NCBI GenBank assembly: GCA_002428935.1
Contig: DIYG01000020.1
Coordinates: 7,733-71,732 of the forward strand
Direction: 5' to 3'
DNA: 64,000 bases
Source: Halieaceae bacterium UBA6060
GTDB taxonomy: Bacteria; Pseudomonadota; Gammaproteobacteria; Pseudomonadales; Halieaceae
The notes under the pieces are model-generated. The model saw only the letters and a program-made list of their open reading frames with translations, did not search any database and was not told where the DNA came from. The first letter of the stretch is position 1; each line of letters begins with the position of its first letter. Both the position numbers and the translations under genes were made by a program. This document shows positions 17,465-26,299 of this stretch, one piece after another.

Positions 17465-18370
17465 ATGGGTTCTCGTTATCGACGTTTTCCCTCGCTGCAG
17501 TCCCTGGTGGGCTTTGAGGCCGCCGCGCGCCTGGCGAGCTTCTCCCGGGCGGCGGAGGAGCTGTCCATGACCCAGTCGGCAGTGAGCCACCAGATTCGCG
17601 CTCTGGAAGACCTCTTGGGGCAGGCGCTTTTCCGCCGCCAGGCCCGGACCGTGGAGTTGACCGATGCCGGTCACGACATGCTGGAGACCACGCGACGAAC
17701 CCTTTCGACCTTGGAAGAAGGTCTCGGTCGCCTGGATTTCTATATCAAGCCGGGCTCCGTGGTGATTACCTGTCCGCCGGCTTTCGCCCGCCACTGGTTG
17801 CTACCGCGATTACCTCAGTTGCGCGAGGAACATCCGGATATTGACCCCTGGATTGTCAGCACCGACGTCGCGGTGGATTTCAGCCACAGCGAAAACGATA
17901 TGTTTATTGCCCTCGGTGACAGTGAATGGCCGCACATGACTAGCGTCTGTCTCGCAGCCGAGCGACTCGCGCCCCTGTGTGCCCCCAGCTATCGGAAATC
18001 CCTGGGCCGAAAGCGCCCCACGGCGGCGGCGTTGGCGAAGCTGGAGCTTCTCCACGATGAAAGCTGGGAGGGCTGGAATCGCTGGTTTGAGGCCGCTGGC
18101 TATGAGGGCAAAGCCACGGTGCGCGGCTACAACTTTAGTGATCCGGGCCTGGCTCTCGATGCGGCGCTGGCCGGACAGGGTGTGGTCCTGGGTAGCCGGA
18201 CCCTTGCTTCGACGGCCCTGGAAACGGGATCCTTGCTTACCCTTATGGAGCCTGTGATTGAGCGTCAGGAAAGCTGGTACCTGGTCGGCGACCCCGAGCG
18301 GATTACCGGCGACGCCGAAGGACGACTGTGGTCCTGGCTTATAGCTCAGGCGCAAAACGACCAGTCATGA
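17465..18370 (+). CDS. LysR-family regulator, GcvA-like, of the agmatine locus
   Basis: 301 residues. The winged helix at residues 8-65 reads SLQSLVGFEAAARLASFSRAAEELSMTQS with the recognition helix SAVSHQIRALEDLLGQALFRR. The effector domain contains GDSEWPHM and LDAALAGQGVVLGS, as in the GcvA/AmpR subgroup. It is divergent from aguA and is followed 97 bases later by aguB, so it most likely controls both in response to agmatine or a product. ATG at 17465 is taken over a TTG six bases upstream. A GC-rich dyad at 17408-17427 in the divergent region may be its site. Confidence 0.88.
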   Translation: MGSRYRRFPSLQSLVGFEAAARLASFSRAAEELSMTQSAVSHQIRALEDLLGQALFRRQARTVELTDAGHDMLETTRRTLSTLEEGLGRLDFYIKPGSVVITCPPAFARHWLLPRLPQLREEHPDIDPWIVSTDVAVDFSHSENDMFIALGDSEWPHMTSVCLAAERLAPLCAPSYRKSLGRKRPTAAALAKLELLHDESWEGWNRWFEAAGYEGKATVRGYNFSDPGLALDAALAGQGVVLGSRTLASTALETGSLLTLMEPVIERQESWYLVGDPERITGDAEGRLWSWLIAQAQNDQS

Positions 18371-18467
18371 AGAAAACTAATGGCAGCGGCGAAAAGTTTG
18401 CGTTTGTCAGGGTCCTGAACGAGCCCCACCATGGCAAGGTTTCAGTTTGCCGAGAAGGGAAACAAGC

Positions 18468-19349
18468 ATGCGTAATGTGACCGTAGCGGCCACGCAGATG
18501 GCCTGTAGCTGGGACCGAGAAGCGAACATCGAGAATGCCAGCCGTCTGGTGCGCCAGGCTGCCGAGGCTGGCGGACAGGTGGTGTTGCTGCAGGAGCTGT
18601 TCGAAACCCCGTACTTTTGCATCGAGCAAAAAGGGGAGCATTTGGAACTGGCGAGCCCCGTAGAGGATAACCAGCTCCTTCAGCACTTTCAGGCCCTCGC
18701 CGCGGAGCTAGAAGTGGTTTTGCCCATCAGCTGGTTTGAGCGATCGGGAAACACCTTTTACAACTCCCTGTGCATGATCGACGCCAACGGTGAGGCCCTG
18801 GGCGTGTATCGCAAAGCGCATATCCCCAATTCCATCGGCTACCAGGAGAAGACCTACTTCACTCCGGGAGACACAGGTTTCAAAATCTGGCCGACACGCT
18901 TTGGCACCGTCGGTGTGGGTATTTGCTGGGATCAGTGGTTTCCCGAGGCGGCCCGAGCCATGGCCCTCCAGGGAGCTGAACTACTTTTGTATCCCACCGC
19001 TATTGGCAGCGAACCGGGGGTTCCAGAGCTGGATTCCCGCGATCACTGGACACGGGTGATGCAGGGGCACGCGGCCGCCAACATGGTGCCCCTGGTGGCG
19101 TCTAATCGTATTGGTCACGAGGTGGCTACGGGGGATCCAAACCTGACGGTGGATTTCTATGGGCATTCCTTTATCGCAGATCACACGGGGGCCCTGGTAA
19201 ATCAAGCCGATGATGAGACGGAAGCGGTGTTAGTCGCCGGCTTTGATCTCGATGATGTGGCCCGCTACCGAACCCAATGGGGTGTGTTCCGCGATCGACG
19301 ACCCGATCTCTACGGAGATCTGATGGGTCACTCCCGCGAGGCGCCCTGA
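18468..19349 (+). CDS. aguB: N-carbamoylputrescine amidase
   Basis: Nitrilase-superfamily amidase, 293 residues, turning N-carbamoylputrescine into putrescine, CO2 and ammonia. The catalytic triad is visible: Glu43 in VLLQELFETPYF, Lys116 in YRKAHIP, and Cys153 in GVGICWDQWFPEAAR. IGSEP and DHWTRVMQGHAAANMVPLVASNR are typical of the AguB subgroup. The start at 18468 follows GAAGGGAAA; an upstream in-frame TTG is not used. The stop TGA is directly followed by the GTG of the MFS gene, so the two are cotranscribed. With aguA at 16.4-17.4 kb this completes agmatine to putrescine. Confidence 0.94.
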   Translation: MRNVTVAATQMACSWDREANIENASRLVRQAAEAGGQVVLLQELFETPYFCIEQKGEHLELASPVEDNQLLQHFQALAAELEVVLPISWFERSGNTFYNSLCMIDANGEALGVYRKAHIPNSIGYQEKTYFTPGDTGFKIWPTRFGTVGVGICWDQWFPEAARAMALQGAELLLYPTAIGSEPGVPELDSRDHWTRVMQGHAAANMVPLVASNRIGHEVATGDPNLTVDFYGHSFIADHTGALVNQADDETEAVLVAGFDLDDVARYRTQWGVFRDRRPDLYGDLMGHSREAP

Positions 19350-20498
19350 GTGCTACCAAGACCGGCCATCTGGGGCCTGGCGCTGCTGGGCTGTAGCTGT
19401 GTAATACCGATTCTGATCGGGCCGGTGATCACTGGTGTACTGGTGGACTATGGCGGCTTCAGCCCCGCTGAGGCGGGTCTGACCTCGGGATGGGGAGCTA
19501 TCGGGTCGGTGACCGTGGCCCTGATCTGTGCCCTCACCATGCATCGCCTGCGTCTCCCTCGTCTGGCGTTGATCGGTCTATCCCTTGCTGTTGTCTGCAA
19601 TGCCGGCGCGGCCTTTATGTATGAGCACCATGGGGTTTTCTATACCCTGCGGGCCTTAAATGCCCTCGGCGAGGGAGCCGCGTATGCCGGAGTGATGAGC
19701 GCCTTTGCCCGGGAGAAGGGCTCCGAGCGTTGCTATGGTCTTTTTATGATGCTGCAGTTTGGTATTGCGGGGGTGTTTCTCTGGGGCTTGCCTACCTATC
19801 TGCCGGATCTGGACGTGCGCCGCCTGTATTTATCTTTTGCCGCCGTACAACTTGCGGCTATGCCCTTTGTCGCACTGTTACCGAAAGATCCCGCTGACGT
19901 GGCGGGCATTTCTATCCGCGGTAGCGAATGGCGACTGCTCCTCGCCGTGCCGGCCCTCGCGGGCTTGGCGGCCCTGTGCTTTAGCGAGGCGTCGAATATC
20001 GGCACCGATGTCTACCTCGAACGTATCGCTGTGCTCGCCGGGCTCAGCGACTCGGAAATCGGTTCCTCCTTGGGAATTGCCTCGGTCCTCGGAGTTCCGG
20101 GCGCGTTTGCGATCCTATTTGTAGGCTCCCGTTTTGGTCACGCGCTGCCCGTATTGGTGGGGTTCGCTGTGGGTGCCGCGTCCCTCTGGGGGATCATGGA
20201 AGCCGAAAGTTACATGGTGTTTTTACTCTGCGTGAGTATTCACAGCGTGACCTGGGCCTTTGTGACACCCTATATCCAAAGTGTTTTGGCGGACTTGGAC
20301 CCGGGGGGAGCGGTGGTTACCGCTGGCGGCATTGCCAGCGGAGCCGGTGCTGGCTTGGGTCCCGCTGCCGCCGCGACCCTGGTTACGGAAAACGACTACT
20401 CGGGAGTTTTTCTCACCAGCATGGCGGCCTATGGTATCGCGGCGACGGCTATCGTCATTGCGGCGCAGGGGATCGCTCGGGCTTCTGTAGGTAAGTAA
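19350..20498 (+). CDS. MFS transporter of the agmatine locus
   Basis: 382 residues with about 12 hydrophobic segments and a basic loop after helix 2 (MHRLRLPRLALIG), as in major facilitator proteins. It starts at a GTG immediately after the aguB stop and must share its transcript. A carrier for agmatine, putrescine or a related amine is the natural reading but nothing in the sequence fixes the substrate. The last 44 bases overlap the 3' end of the convergent LuxR-type gene. Confidence 0.8.
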   Translation: MLPRPAIWGLALLGCSCVIPILIGPVITGVLVDYGGFSPAEAGLTSGWGAIGSVTVALICALTMHRLRLPRLALIGLSLAVVCNAGAAFMYEHHGVFYTLRALNALGEGAAYAGVMSAFAREKGSERCYGLFMMLQFGIAGVFLWGLPTYLPDLDVRRLYLSFAAVQLAAMPFVALLPKDPADVAGISIRGSEWRLLLAVPALAGLAALCFSEASNIGTDVYLERIAVLAGLSDSEIGSSLGIASVLGVPGAFAILFVGSRFGHALPVLVGFAVGAASLWGIMEAESYMVFLLCVSIHSVTWAFVTPYIQSVLADLDPGGAVVTAGGIASGAGAGLGPAAAATLVTENDYSGVFLTSMAAYGIAATAIVIAAQGIARASVGK

Positions 20499-21351
20499 TG
20501 AGGGTATCACCGCCCTGATAGTCCTTGGCGCTCATGAGGGAATCCAGGAACAGATAGAACAACTCGGCCTGGGAACTCACCTCCAGCTTTGCGTAAGCGT
20601 GTTTGCGATGGAGTTTTACCGTTTCCACGGATATACCCAGGCGCGCCGCCACGGATTTGGTGGAGTGGCCGTGGAGCACTAGATTGATGACCTGGGTTTC
20701 CCGCTCCGTGAGTAAACTGGACCCAAAGTCATCCAGAGCCAGGTGCAACTGCCGGCGCAGACCATCGCCGCTGCTCCCTTCGTCACTGGCGTCTCGGGCC
20801 CAGTGTTGTTGGCACAGGCTTTCTACCGCGCTGCGGATGCTGCGCAGGACCTCTTCTTGGGCATCGGTAAAGCGACCACGGCCCAGGCGACCCAGGGCCA
20901 CGTTAACAAAGGCGTCCGTGCCCACTTCGATCATATATCCGCATTCGTCCGTAAACCCGCAGTTCTGGAACCAGCTTCGGTAATACTCGCTTTCTTCAAA
21001 GTCTTCGGGGGCCAGATCCTTGAGGCGGAACAGGCCAAAACGCCGCTGTTCCCGGGCGGCGCGATAAAAAGGATCGAGGAGAAAGGCGCCGGCAACGAAA
21101 CGTTCCATGCTTTCTTCGCCCCGGGCCTCGGGGTTCTCCCGGTACACCACCACCGGCAGAGCGCCACGGGCGTAGTAGATCACCGAGGCATCGTCGATGG
21201 GCACGAGTGCTCGCAGACCGCCCAGGAGCTCTGCGGCAAAGCGCTCCGTACCGAGGGTAGGCAGGCATCGGGCTATCAACTGCGCCAGAGCCTCAAGCTT
21301 GTTGTCGCGTGTCGTCAAAGGTGCCCCATCGGCGAAAACTCCATGCCCCAT
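20455..21351 (-). CDS. LuxR-family transcriptional regulator
   Basis: 298 residues. The C-terminal 65 residues are a LuxR helix-turn-helix: LTERETQVINLVLHGHSTKSVAARLGIS, then VETVKLHRKHAYAKLEVSSQAELFYLF. The N-terminal part has no receiver or autoinducer domain that I recognise; it looks like the GAF-like sensor of regulators found next to polyamine and amino acid catabolic genes. The start at 21351 (MGHGVFADG) is preferred over 21480, which would run into the divergent hydrolase gene. It is convergent with the MFS gene, overlapping it by 44 bases, so it belongs by position to the agmatine locus. Confidence 0.82.
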   Translation of the reverse strand: MGHGVFADGAPLTTRDNKLEALAQLIARCLPTLGTERFAAELLGGLRALVPIDDASVIYYARGALPVVVYRENPEARGEESMERFVAGAFLLDPFYRAAREQRRFGLFRLKDLAPEDFEESEYYRSWFQNCGFTDECGYMIEVGTDAFVNVALGRLGRGRFTDAQEEVLRSIRSAVESLCQQHWARDASDEGSSGDGLRRQLHLALDDFGSSLLTERETQVINLVLHGHSTKSVAARLGISVETVKLHRKHAYAKLEVSSQAELFYLFLDSLMSAKDYQGGDTLITYLQKPERSPAPQ

Positions 21352-21427
21352 GATAAATCGCCCATCCTGCCCGCGAAACGATACATCTGTGGTAAAAAAG
21401 CGGCCTCCTTCCCTGTAGGCCACCGCC

Positions 21428-22633
21428 GTGAAGTCACTTCTGACAATCTTTGCCGTGATCTTGCTGATGGTTCTGGGCATCGGTTTGTTTGCCCGCTATT
21501 CCCATCAGCCGCAGGCTTTTCCCGCCGATTCTGTCAGTGCGCAGCGCCTTGCGGTAGGTCCTTGGGCCGTAGGTGAGTTCGACGAGACCTTTGTCGATCG
21601 CAGTCGGTCTACCCAGGCCAACGGAGAATTTCCGGGCAGCGATGAACGGAGCCTCGAAGGTACGGTCTGGTACCCCGATGATGTAAACGCGGGTAGTGCG
21701 CCCCTCTTGATCTTCAGCCATGGTTTTACCTCCCTACGGGAGAATGGCCGGTATCTCGCGGAACACCTGGCCAGCCACGGCTATGTGGTGGTCGCCGTGG
21801 ACTATCCCTTGACGAACATGTCGGCCCCGGGTGGACCCATGTTTGAAGACGTGGTCAATCAGCCCGGCGACGTGAGCTTTCTCATCGATAGCCTCCTGGG
21901 ATATAGCACTGTGGCGGGGCACACCCTGAGCGACAAGATTGACGCATCGCGTATTGGGGTGCTGGGCATTTCTCTCGGCGGGCTCACCTCTACCCTGGCC
22001 GGTTACCATCCGCGCTGGCGAGACCCAAGAATCGGTGCCGTGATTGCCATAGCGGGACCGACAAATTTCTTCACTCCCGATTTCTTCTCCCATGGCGATG
22101 CGCCCTTCATGATGCTGGCCGGGGAGTTGGACGCCCTCGTACCCTGGGACACCAACGCGGAACCGGTACCGGCGAAAGTCCCCGGAGCGACCCTGGTGAC
22201 CGTGGCCGGGGGTTCCCATACGGGTTTCTCTGGGGGAACGGCCTGGCTGCGGTGGATGCGCAACACGGATTCCATCGGCTGCTACTCCGTATTGCGTTAC
22301 ATCGAGGATAGCGACACGAAGAGCTGGACCGGGCTTTTTGGCGACGCCCAGGAGGGCTACGAGTACGGGCTTGAGAACGAACTCTGTCAGCTCAGCCCTC
22401 TACCCAAAGCTACGAATGTGCTGCGTCAGCAGATGATTGGCAAGGTGGCTATCCGGGCGTTCTTCGACAGCACCCTGGGCAAGAGCCCGGCGGTTCGACA
22501 GACCGCTGAGGCATATCTGCGCCGGGAACTGGCGGCGGAGCTTGCGGATGTCAGCGTCGTTCGCAGTTCACCGCAGGCGGTGGCTGGCGACACTGGTGAT
22601 GTTATTGGACGTGGACCTGGGGCCGACGGCTAA
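21428..22633 (+). CDS. membrane-anchored/exported alpha/beta hydrolase (PAF-acetylhydrolase/chlorophyllase-like)
   Basis: 401 residues. An N-terminal hydrophobic segment (LLTIFAVILLMVLGIGLFARY) serves as signal or anchor. The hydrolase core shows LLIFSHGFTSLREN (oxyanion strand), the nucleophile elbow GISLGG with Ser near residue 181, GELDALVPW (acid strand) and a late His in AGGSHTGFSGG. This layout fits the dienelactone hydrolase/PAF-acetylhydrolase/chlorophyllase group. The substrate, probably a lipid or short ester, is not known. It starts at a GTG and ends overlapping the convergent M48 protease gene by four bases. Confidence 0.82.
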   Translation: MKSLLTIFAVILLMVLGIGLFARYSHQPQAFPADSVSAQRLAVGPWAVGEFDETFVDRSRSTQANGEFPGSDERSLEGTVWYPDDVNAGSAPLLIFSHGFTSLRENGRYLAEHLASHGYVVVAVDYPLTNMSAPGGPMFEDVVNQPGDVSFLIDSLLGYSTVAGHTLSDKIDASRIGVLGISLGGLTSTLAGYHPRWRDPRIGAVIAIAGPTNFFTPDFFSHGDAPFMMLAGELDALVPWDTNAEPVPAKVPGATLVTVAGGSHTGFSGGTAWLRWMRNTDSIGCYSVLRYIEDSDTKSWTGLFGDAQEGYEYGLENELCQLSPLPKATNVLRQQMIGKVAIRAFFDSTLGKSPAVRQTAEAYLRRELAAELADVSVVRSSPQAVAGDTGDVIGRGPGADG

Positions 22634-23472
22634 CGAACGATGGTCACCGGGGTTACCGAGGCCATCTGTCTCGTTGGGTTTAGCTCGCGCATCTGCGGCA
22701 CCATCTCGGCCAGCGCGGCCTGACGGTTCTCCGGGGCCGGATGAGTGCTCATAAACTCCGGTGGACGCTCCTCGGATAGGCTGCCCATTTTCTGCCACAG
22801 GGTAATGGCCGCCTCGGGGTCGTAGCCGGCGCGACTGGCCAGTTCGATACCAATCTCATCGGCCTCCGATTCTGCAACGCGGCTGTTCGGTAACTCCAGG
22901 GCAAGCTTGGCCGCCAAGGCCGCACCGGCCATGGTGGCCGCCGTGTTGTCCGAAGCAACACCGGCGGCGATCACACCCATGTTGATAGCAATCGCCCGCG
23001 ACATCCGCTCCGCCGTATGGTTGGCCAGAGCGTGCGCGATCTCGTGACCCATGATCTGGGCGAATTCATCGTCCGTCAGCTGCAGTTGCTCGAACAGTCC
23101 CGTATAGGCCGCCATGCGACCACCGGCCATGCACCAGGCATTGACCGTCTCATCGTCGTCAATGATGGCAACGCTCCATTCCCAGTTCGCCGTATCCGGG
23201 TATTTGGCCACGGCTTCCGTGACCAGTCGCCCGGTGATGGTAGCCACGCGGTCGGCCATCCTCGGGTCATCGACCAGTTTGTCTTCCCGATCCAGTTCAT
23301 CGACGGTGCTGAGGTATGCTTTTCGCGATTCTACGATGGCTGCTTCGGGCGATATCAACATGAACTGGCTGCGTCCCGTAGGGCTTGTGGTGCAGGCTAT
23401 GAGCGTCAGCAGGGTGGCGGCCAACAGGCCGGCGGTGATTCGGCGTAAGGGTCGCGGTGATGGGGATCCCAT
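22630..23472 (-). CDS. M48-family zinc metalloprotease lipoprotein
   Basis: 280 residues. The N-terminus is a lipoprotein signal with the lipobox LIAC (Cys27). The catalytic site reads IMGHEIAHALANHTAER near residues 141-155 (HExxH), and the third zinc ligand is in SEADEIG. The C-terminus has STHPAPENRQAAL, the usual M48B end. Relatives such as LoiP, YcaL and BepA are periplasmic or outer-membrane proteases for envelope quality control. No TPR domain follows, so it is of the LoiP/YcaL size class. Confidence 0.9.
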   Translation of the reverse strand: MGSPSPRPLRRITAGLLAATLLTLIACTTSPTGRSQFMLISPEAAIVESRKAYLSTVDELDREDKLVDDPRMADRVATITGRLVTEAVAKYPDTANWEWSVAIIDDDETVNAWCMAGGRMAAYTGLFEQLQLTDDEFAQIMGHEIAHALANHTAERMSRAIAINMGVIAAGVASDNTAATMAGAALAAKLALELPNSRVAESEADEIGIELASRAGYDPEAAITLWQKMGSLSEERPPEFMSTHPAPENRQAALAEMVPQMRELNPTRQMASVTPVTIVR

Positions 23473-23548
23473 GGCGAGTTCTCCTGGGGGCCTGATGATT
23501 TAGAAAGTCATTACTTGGATGCGTCGGAGGAAAAAAGATTCCCCGCGC

Positions 23549-25171
23549 TCAGTGGGAGGAGGCGCGCTCATCAATGCGACGAGCTGCAGTCTCTTCCCAG
23601 TCCGTAGCCTGGAGCATAACGTGGAAGAGCAGATTCTGTTCGTTCACGCCGCCCGCCGCCTGCGCTCCCGGGCCCACGGCGTAGACCGCTACATCTTCAC
23701 CACCGTGGGTTTCCGCATCCATGGGCACCAGGGCCTCCTGATGGTAGCCGGGGGCGGTGGTGTCAATCCGCGTCAGGTCTTTGCGGCCCGTATCGTGGGG
23801 ATCCAGATAGCGATGGTCGGCATTCAGCTCTGGGCCATAGTCGGCGAAGCCGCGCCCGTTCATATAGCCCAGGGTGGTGTAGGGCTGCCCAGCTCCATCC
23901 AGGGTGGGTTCATCGCTCCAGGCGGAAACTACTTTGCCAAGGATGGGATTGCCCCGGCGAGGGTAGCCCGCCATAGTGAATACATGGCTGTGATCGGCGG
24001 TCACCAAAATCAGAGTTTCCTCGGGGTCGACCCGACGGAGAGTCTCCGCCACCGTGTCGGAGAGTTCGATGGTGTCATTAAGGGCGTTGAAGGCATTGCC
24101 CGCGTGGTGGGCGTGATCGATACGGCCCGCTTCAACTACCAGCAGATAACCCTGATCGCTTCCCTCGAGAAGCTCGATGGCCTTGCCAGTCATCGCCTGG
24201 AGAGACGGCTGCGCAGTACCTTCCACCTGGCGCTGCGACGCGTATTGCATATGCGATGCGCTAAGCAGCCCCAGCAGTGGCGTCTGCTGCGCCGCCGCGA
24301 GTTGAATTTTGTTCTCCACGTACGTGCCCTGAGGATGCTGCGTTTGCCATTCGGCGATCAGATTGCGCCCATCGGCGCGCCGTCCCCGATCCACATTCTT
24401 CGGCAGAAAATGGCGCCGACCACCACCCAGGGCAACCTCGATGCCGTTGCTGGCTCCGGCTCCGTAGCGCGCATTCAGGTCATCGGTAAAACTTAGGAAC
24501 TGAGCGGCGATATCGCGACAACCCTGGGCCAGGGCGACTTCAGGCATTTCGCTGTCGTCCTCCCAATCCCGGTTAACGGTATTGGCGTAGGTTGCCGCCG
24601 GAGTGGCATGGGTCAGGCGCGTGGTAGTGACGACGCCCGTTGCCTTGCCGGCCAGCTCAGCGATTTCCAGCAGAGACAGCAGTTCATGCCCGGATCCACT
24701 GGCGCAGTCAGATCGGGTAGCGTTCTCGTCGACGCCGAAGATGCCGATATCTGTTTTTACCCCAGTCATGATCGCACTCATGGTGCCGGCGGAATCGGCG
24801 GTCTGGGAGTTCACATTGTAGGTTTTGACCAAACCCGTAACGGGAAAGTCTTCAAAGCTTAGGCTGTTCTCTTCTCCGGGCTGACCGTTCTGTTGGCCGG
24901 CGAGGATCCGCGCCGCGGTGATGGTGGAAATGCCCATGCCATCGCCCAGAAACAGGATGACGTTTTTAGCCTTTTTGTCGCCGGCATAGCGCGAGGCTTT
25001 GCCCTGGGCATCCTGAAACCAGGGGCTCTTTTGCTGATGTTCGGGCATCGGCGACGAGTAGGACGATTTCATCGCCGGAGACTCGCTGTTCGACGTGTCC
25101 GATGTATCAACGACGCTGTTGTTCGTGCAACCTGTGAGGAGGAGGGCGCAGGCGGTCAGGAGACGATGCAT
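23549..25171 (-). CDS. alkaline phosphatase (PhoA type), lipoprotein
   Basis: 540 residues with a lipobox LLTGC (Cys15). Metal-site and catalytic motifs of the PhoA superfamily are present: NVILFLGDGMGISTITAARI, DSAGTMSAIMTGVKTD with the phosphorylated Ser/Thr region, VVEAGRIDHAHHAGNA, and LVTADHSHVFTMAGY, with a late zinc His in ETHGGEDVAVYAVGP. It would release phosphate from organic esters outside the inner membrane. No Pho box was identified upstream. It lies 53 bases after gpsA on the same strand. Confidence 0.93.
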   Translation of the reverse strand: MHRLLTACALLLTGCTNNSVVDTSDTSNSESPAMKSSYSSPMPEHQQKSPWFQDAQGKASRYAGDKKAKNVILFLGDGMGISTITAARILAGQQNGQPGEENSLSFEDFPVTGLVKTYNVNSQTADSAGTMSAIMTGVKTDIGIFGVDENATRSDCASGSGHELLSLLEIAELAGKATGVVTTTRLTHATPAATYANTVNRDWEDDSEMPEVALAQGCRDIAAQFLSFTDDLNARYGAGASNGIEVALGGGRRHFLPKNVDRGRRADGRNLIAEWQTQHPQGTYVENKIQLAAAQQTPLLGLLSASHMQYASQRQVEGTAQPSLQAMTGKAIELLEGSDQGYLLVVEAGRIDHAHHAGNAFNALNDTIELSDTVAETLRRVDPEETLILVTADHSHVFTMAGYPRRGNPILGKVVSAWSDEPTLDGAGQPYTTLGYMNGRGFADYGPELNADHRYLDPHDTGRKDLTRIDTTAPGYHQEALVPMDAETHGGEDVAVYAVGPGAQAAGGVNEQNLLFHVMLQATDWEETAARRIDERASSH

Positions 25172-25224
25172 GGAGCTTTGGTCCTTTCTTTTGCCGACCC
25201 GCCACGATCGCGCGCGTCGTTGGG

Positions 25225-26229
25225 TCAGCCGGGTTCGGATTCGGCGCCGGCTGCGGTTCGTAAAAGTCCGCGATAGGCGCCCCGGGCGTTGGTCTCGCCG
25301 GAGACTACACGATAAACATCACGAGCGATGGGCATATCGATGCCATATTTTTCGGCCAGGGCCATGACTGCAGGTGCGCTCTTGGCTCCCTCAGCGACCA
25401 TGAACATCTCTTCGGCGATTTGCTCCATGGTTTTCCCCTTGCCCAGTTCGATGCCCACGTGGCGATTGCGGCTTTGGGGACTGGTGCAGGTGGCGATCAT
25501 GTCTCCCATGCCGGCCAGACCGGAAAAGGTTCGAGCGCGACCGCCCATGGCGACTCCCAAACGGGTGACTTCTGCCAGACCACGGGTAATCAGAGCTGCG
25601 CGGGTGTTGTCACCAGCACCCTGGCCATCACCCATCCCCACCGCGATAGCGATAATGTTTTTTAGCACGCCACCGAGTTCACAGCCGATCACGTCGGTGT
25701 TGGTGTAGACGCGGAACAAGCCACTTTTGAATACCTCCTGAAGAGAACGCACGATAATGTCGTCCTCCATGGCGATGACCCCCGCAGCGGCCTGACCGGC
25801 CATGATTTCTCGGGCCAGGTTTGGCCCCGTAAGCACCCCGATGGGGTGACCGGGCATAAGCTCGTTGATGATTTCCGTCATGCGCATGCGGGTATCGAGC
25901 TCAAGGCCTTTGGTGAGGCTCACAACGGGAACCCAGGCGCGTAAATGTTTACGCACTTCCATGAGTACGCTGCGGAAGTTCTGCGAGGGGATGCCCATAA
26001 CGACAATGTCAGCCCCGGATACGGCCTCGGCGATATCGTTGGTGGCCCGCAGCGCTTCCGGAAGCTGGGCGTCGGGTAGATAGGTACTGTTGGTGTGGTT
26101 ACGGTTTATCTCGTCGACGGTGTTAGGGTTTCGCGCCCATAAGGTGACAGGAGCATTGCGGGTGGTTAGGGCGGCGACGGTGGTTCCCCAGGATCCGCCG
26201 CCCAGAACGGCAACTTTCAGTTCAGCCAT
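25225..26229 (-). CDS. gpsA: NAD(P)-dependent glycerol-3-phosphate dehydrogenase
   Basis: Makes sn-glycerol-3-phosphate from dihydroxyacetone phosphate for phospholipid synthesis; 334 residues. VAVLGGGSWGTTVAAL is the nucleotide-binding loop, GPNLAREIMAGQ and the catalytic Lys in GVLKNIIAIAVGMGDG are family marks, and GLAGMGDMIATCTSPQSRNRHVG follows. The start at 26229 has GGAGA at the right distance; an ATG four codons upstream is less well placed. The HAD/acyltransferase gene, acting on the next step of the pathway, lies just upstream on the same strand (70 bases), so the two are probably one operon. Confidence 0.95.
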   Translation of the reverse strand: MAELKVAVLGGGSWGTTVAALTTRNAPVTLWARNPNTVDEINRNHTNSTYLPDAQLPEALRATNDIAEAVSGADIVVMGIPSQNFRSVLMEVRKHLRAWVPVVSLTKGLELDTRMRMTEIINELMPGHPIGVLTGPNLAREIMAGQAAAGVIAMEDDIIVRSLQEVFKSGLFRVYTNTDVIGCELGGVLKNIIAIAVGMGDGQGAGDNTRAALITRGLAEVTRLGVAMGGRARTFSGLAGMGDMIATCTSPQSRNRHVGIELGKGKTMEQIAEEMFMVAEGAKSAPAVMALAEKYGIDMPIARDVYRVVSGETNARGAYRGLLRTAAGAESEPG

Positions 26230-26299
26230 GGTGTTCTCCATCTTTGCTTATTGTTGTTGACGGTGTTGTGCGCTCCCGGCGCGGCTTAGGCCAAGGCCG

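Noticed and set aside
23519..24496. Long open frame opposite the alkaline phosphatase
   Set aside because: Shadow of a clear PhoA-type enzyme.
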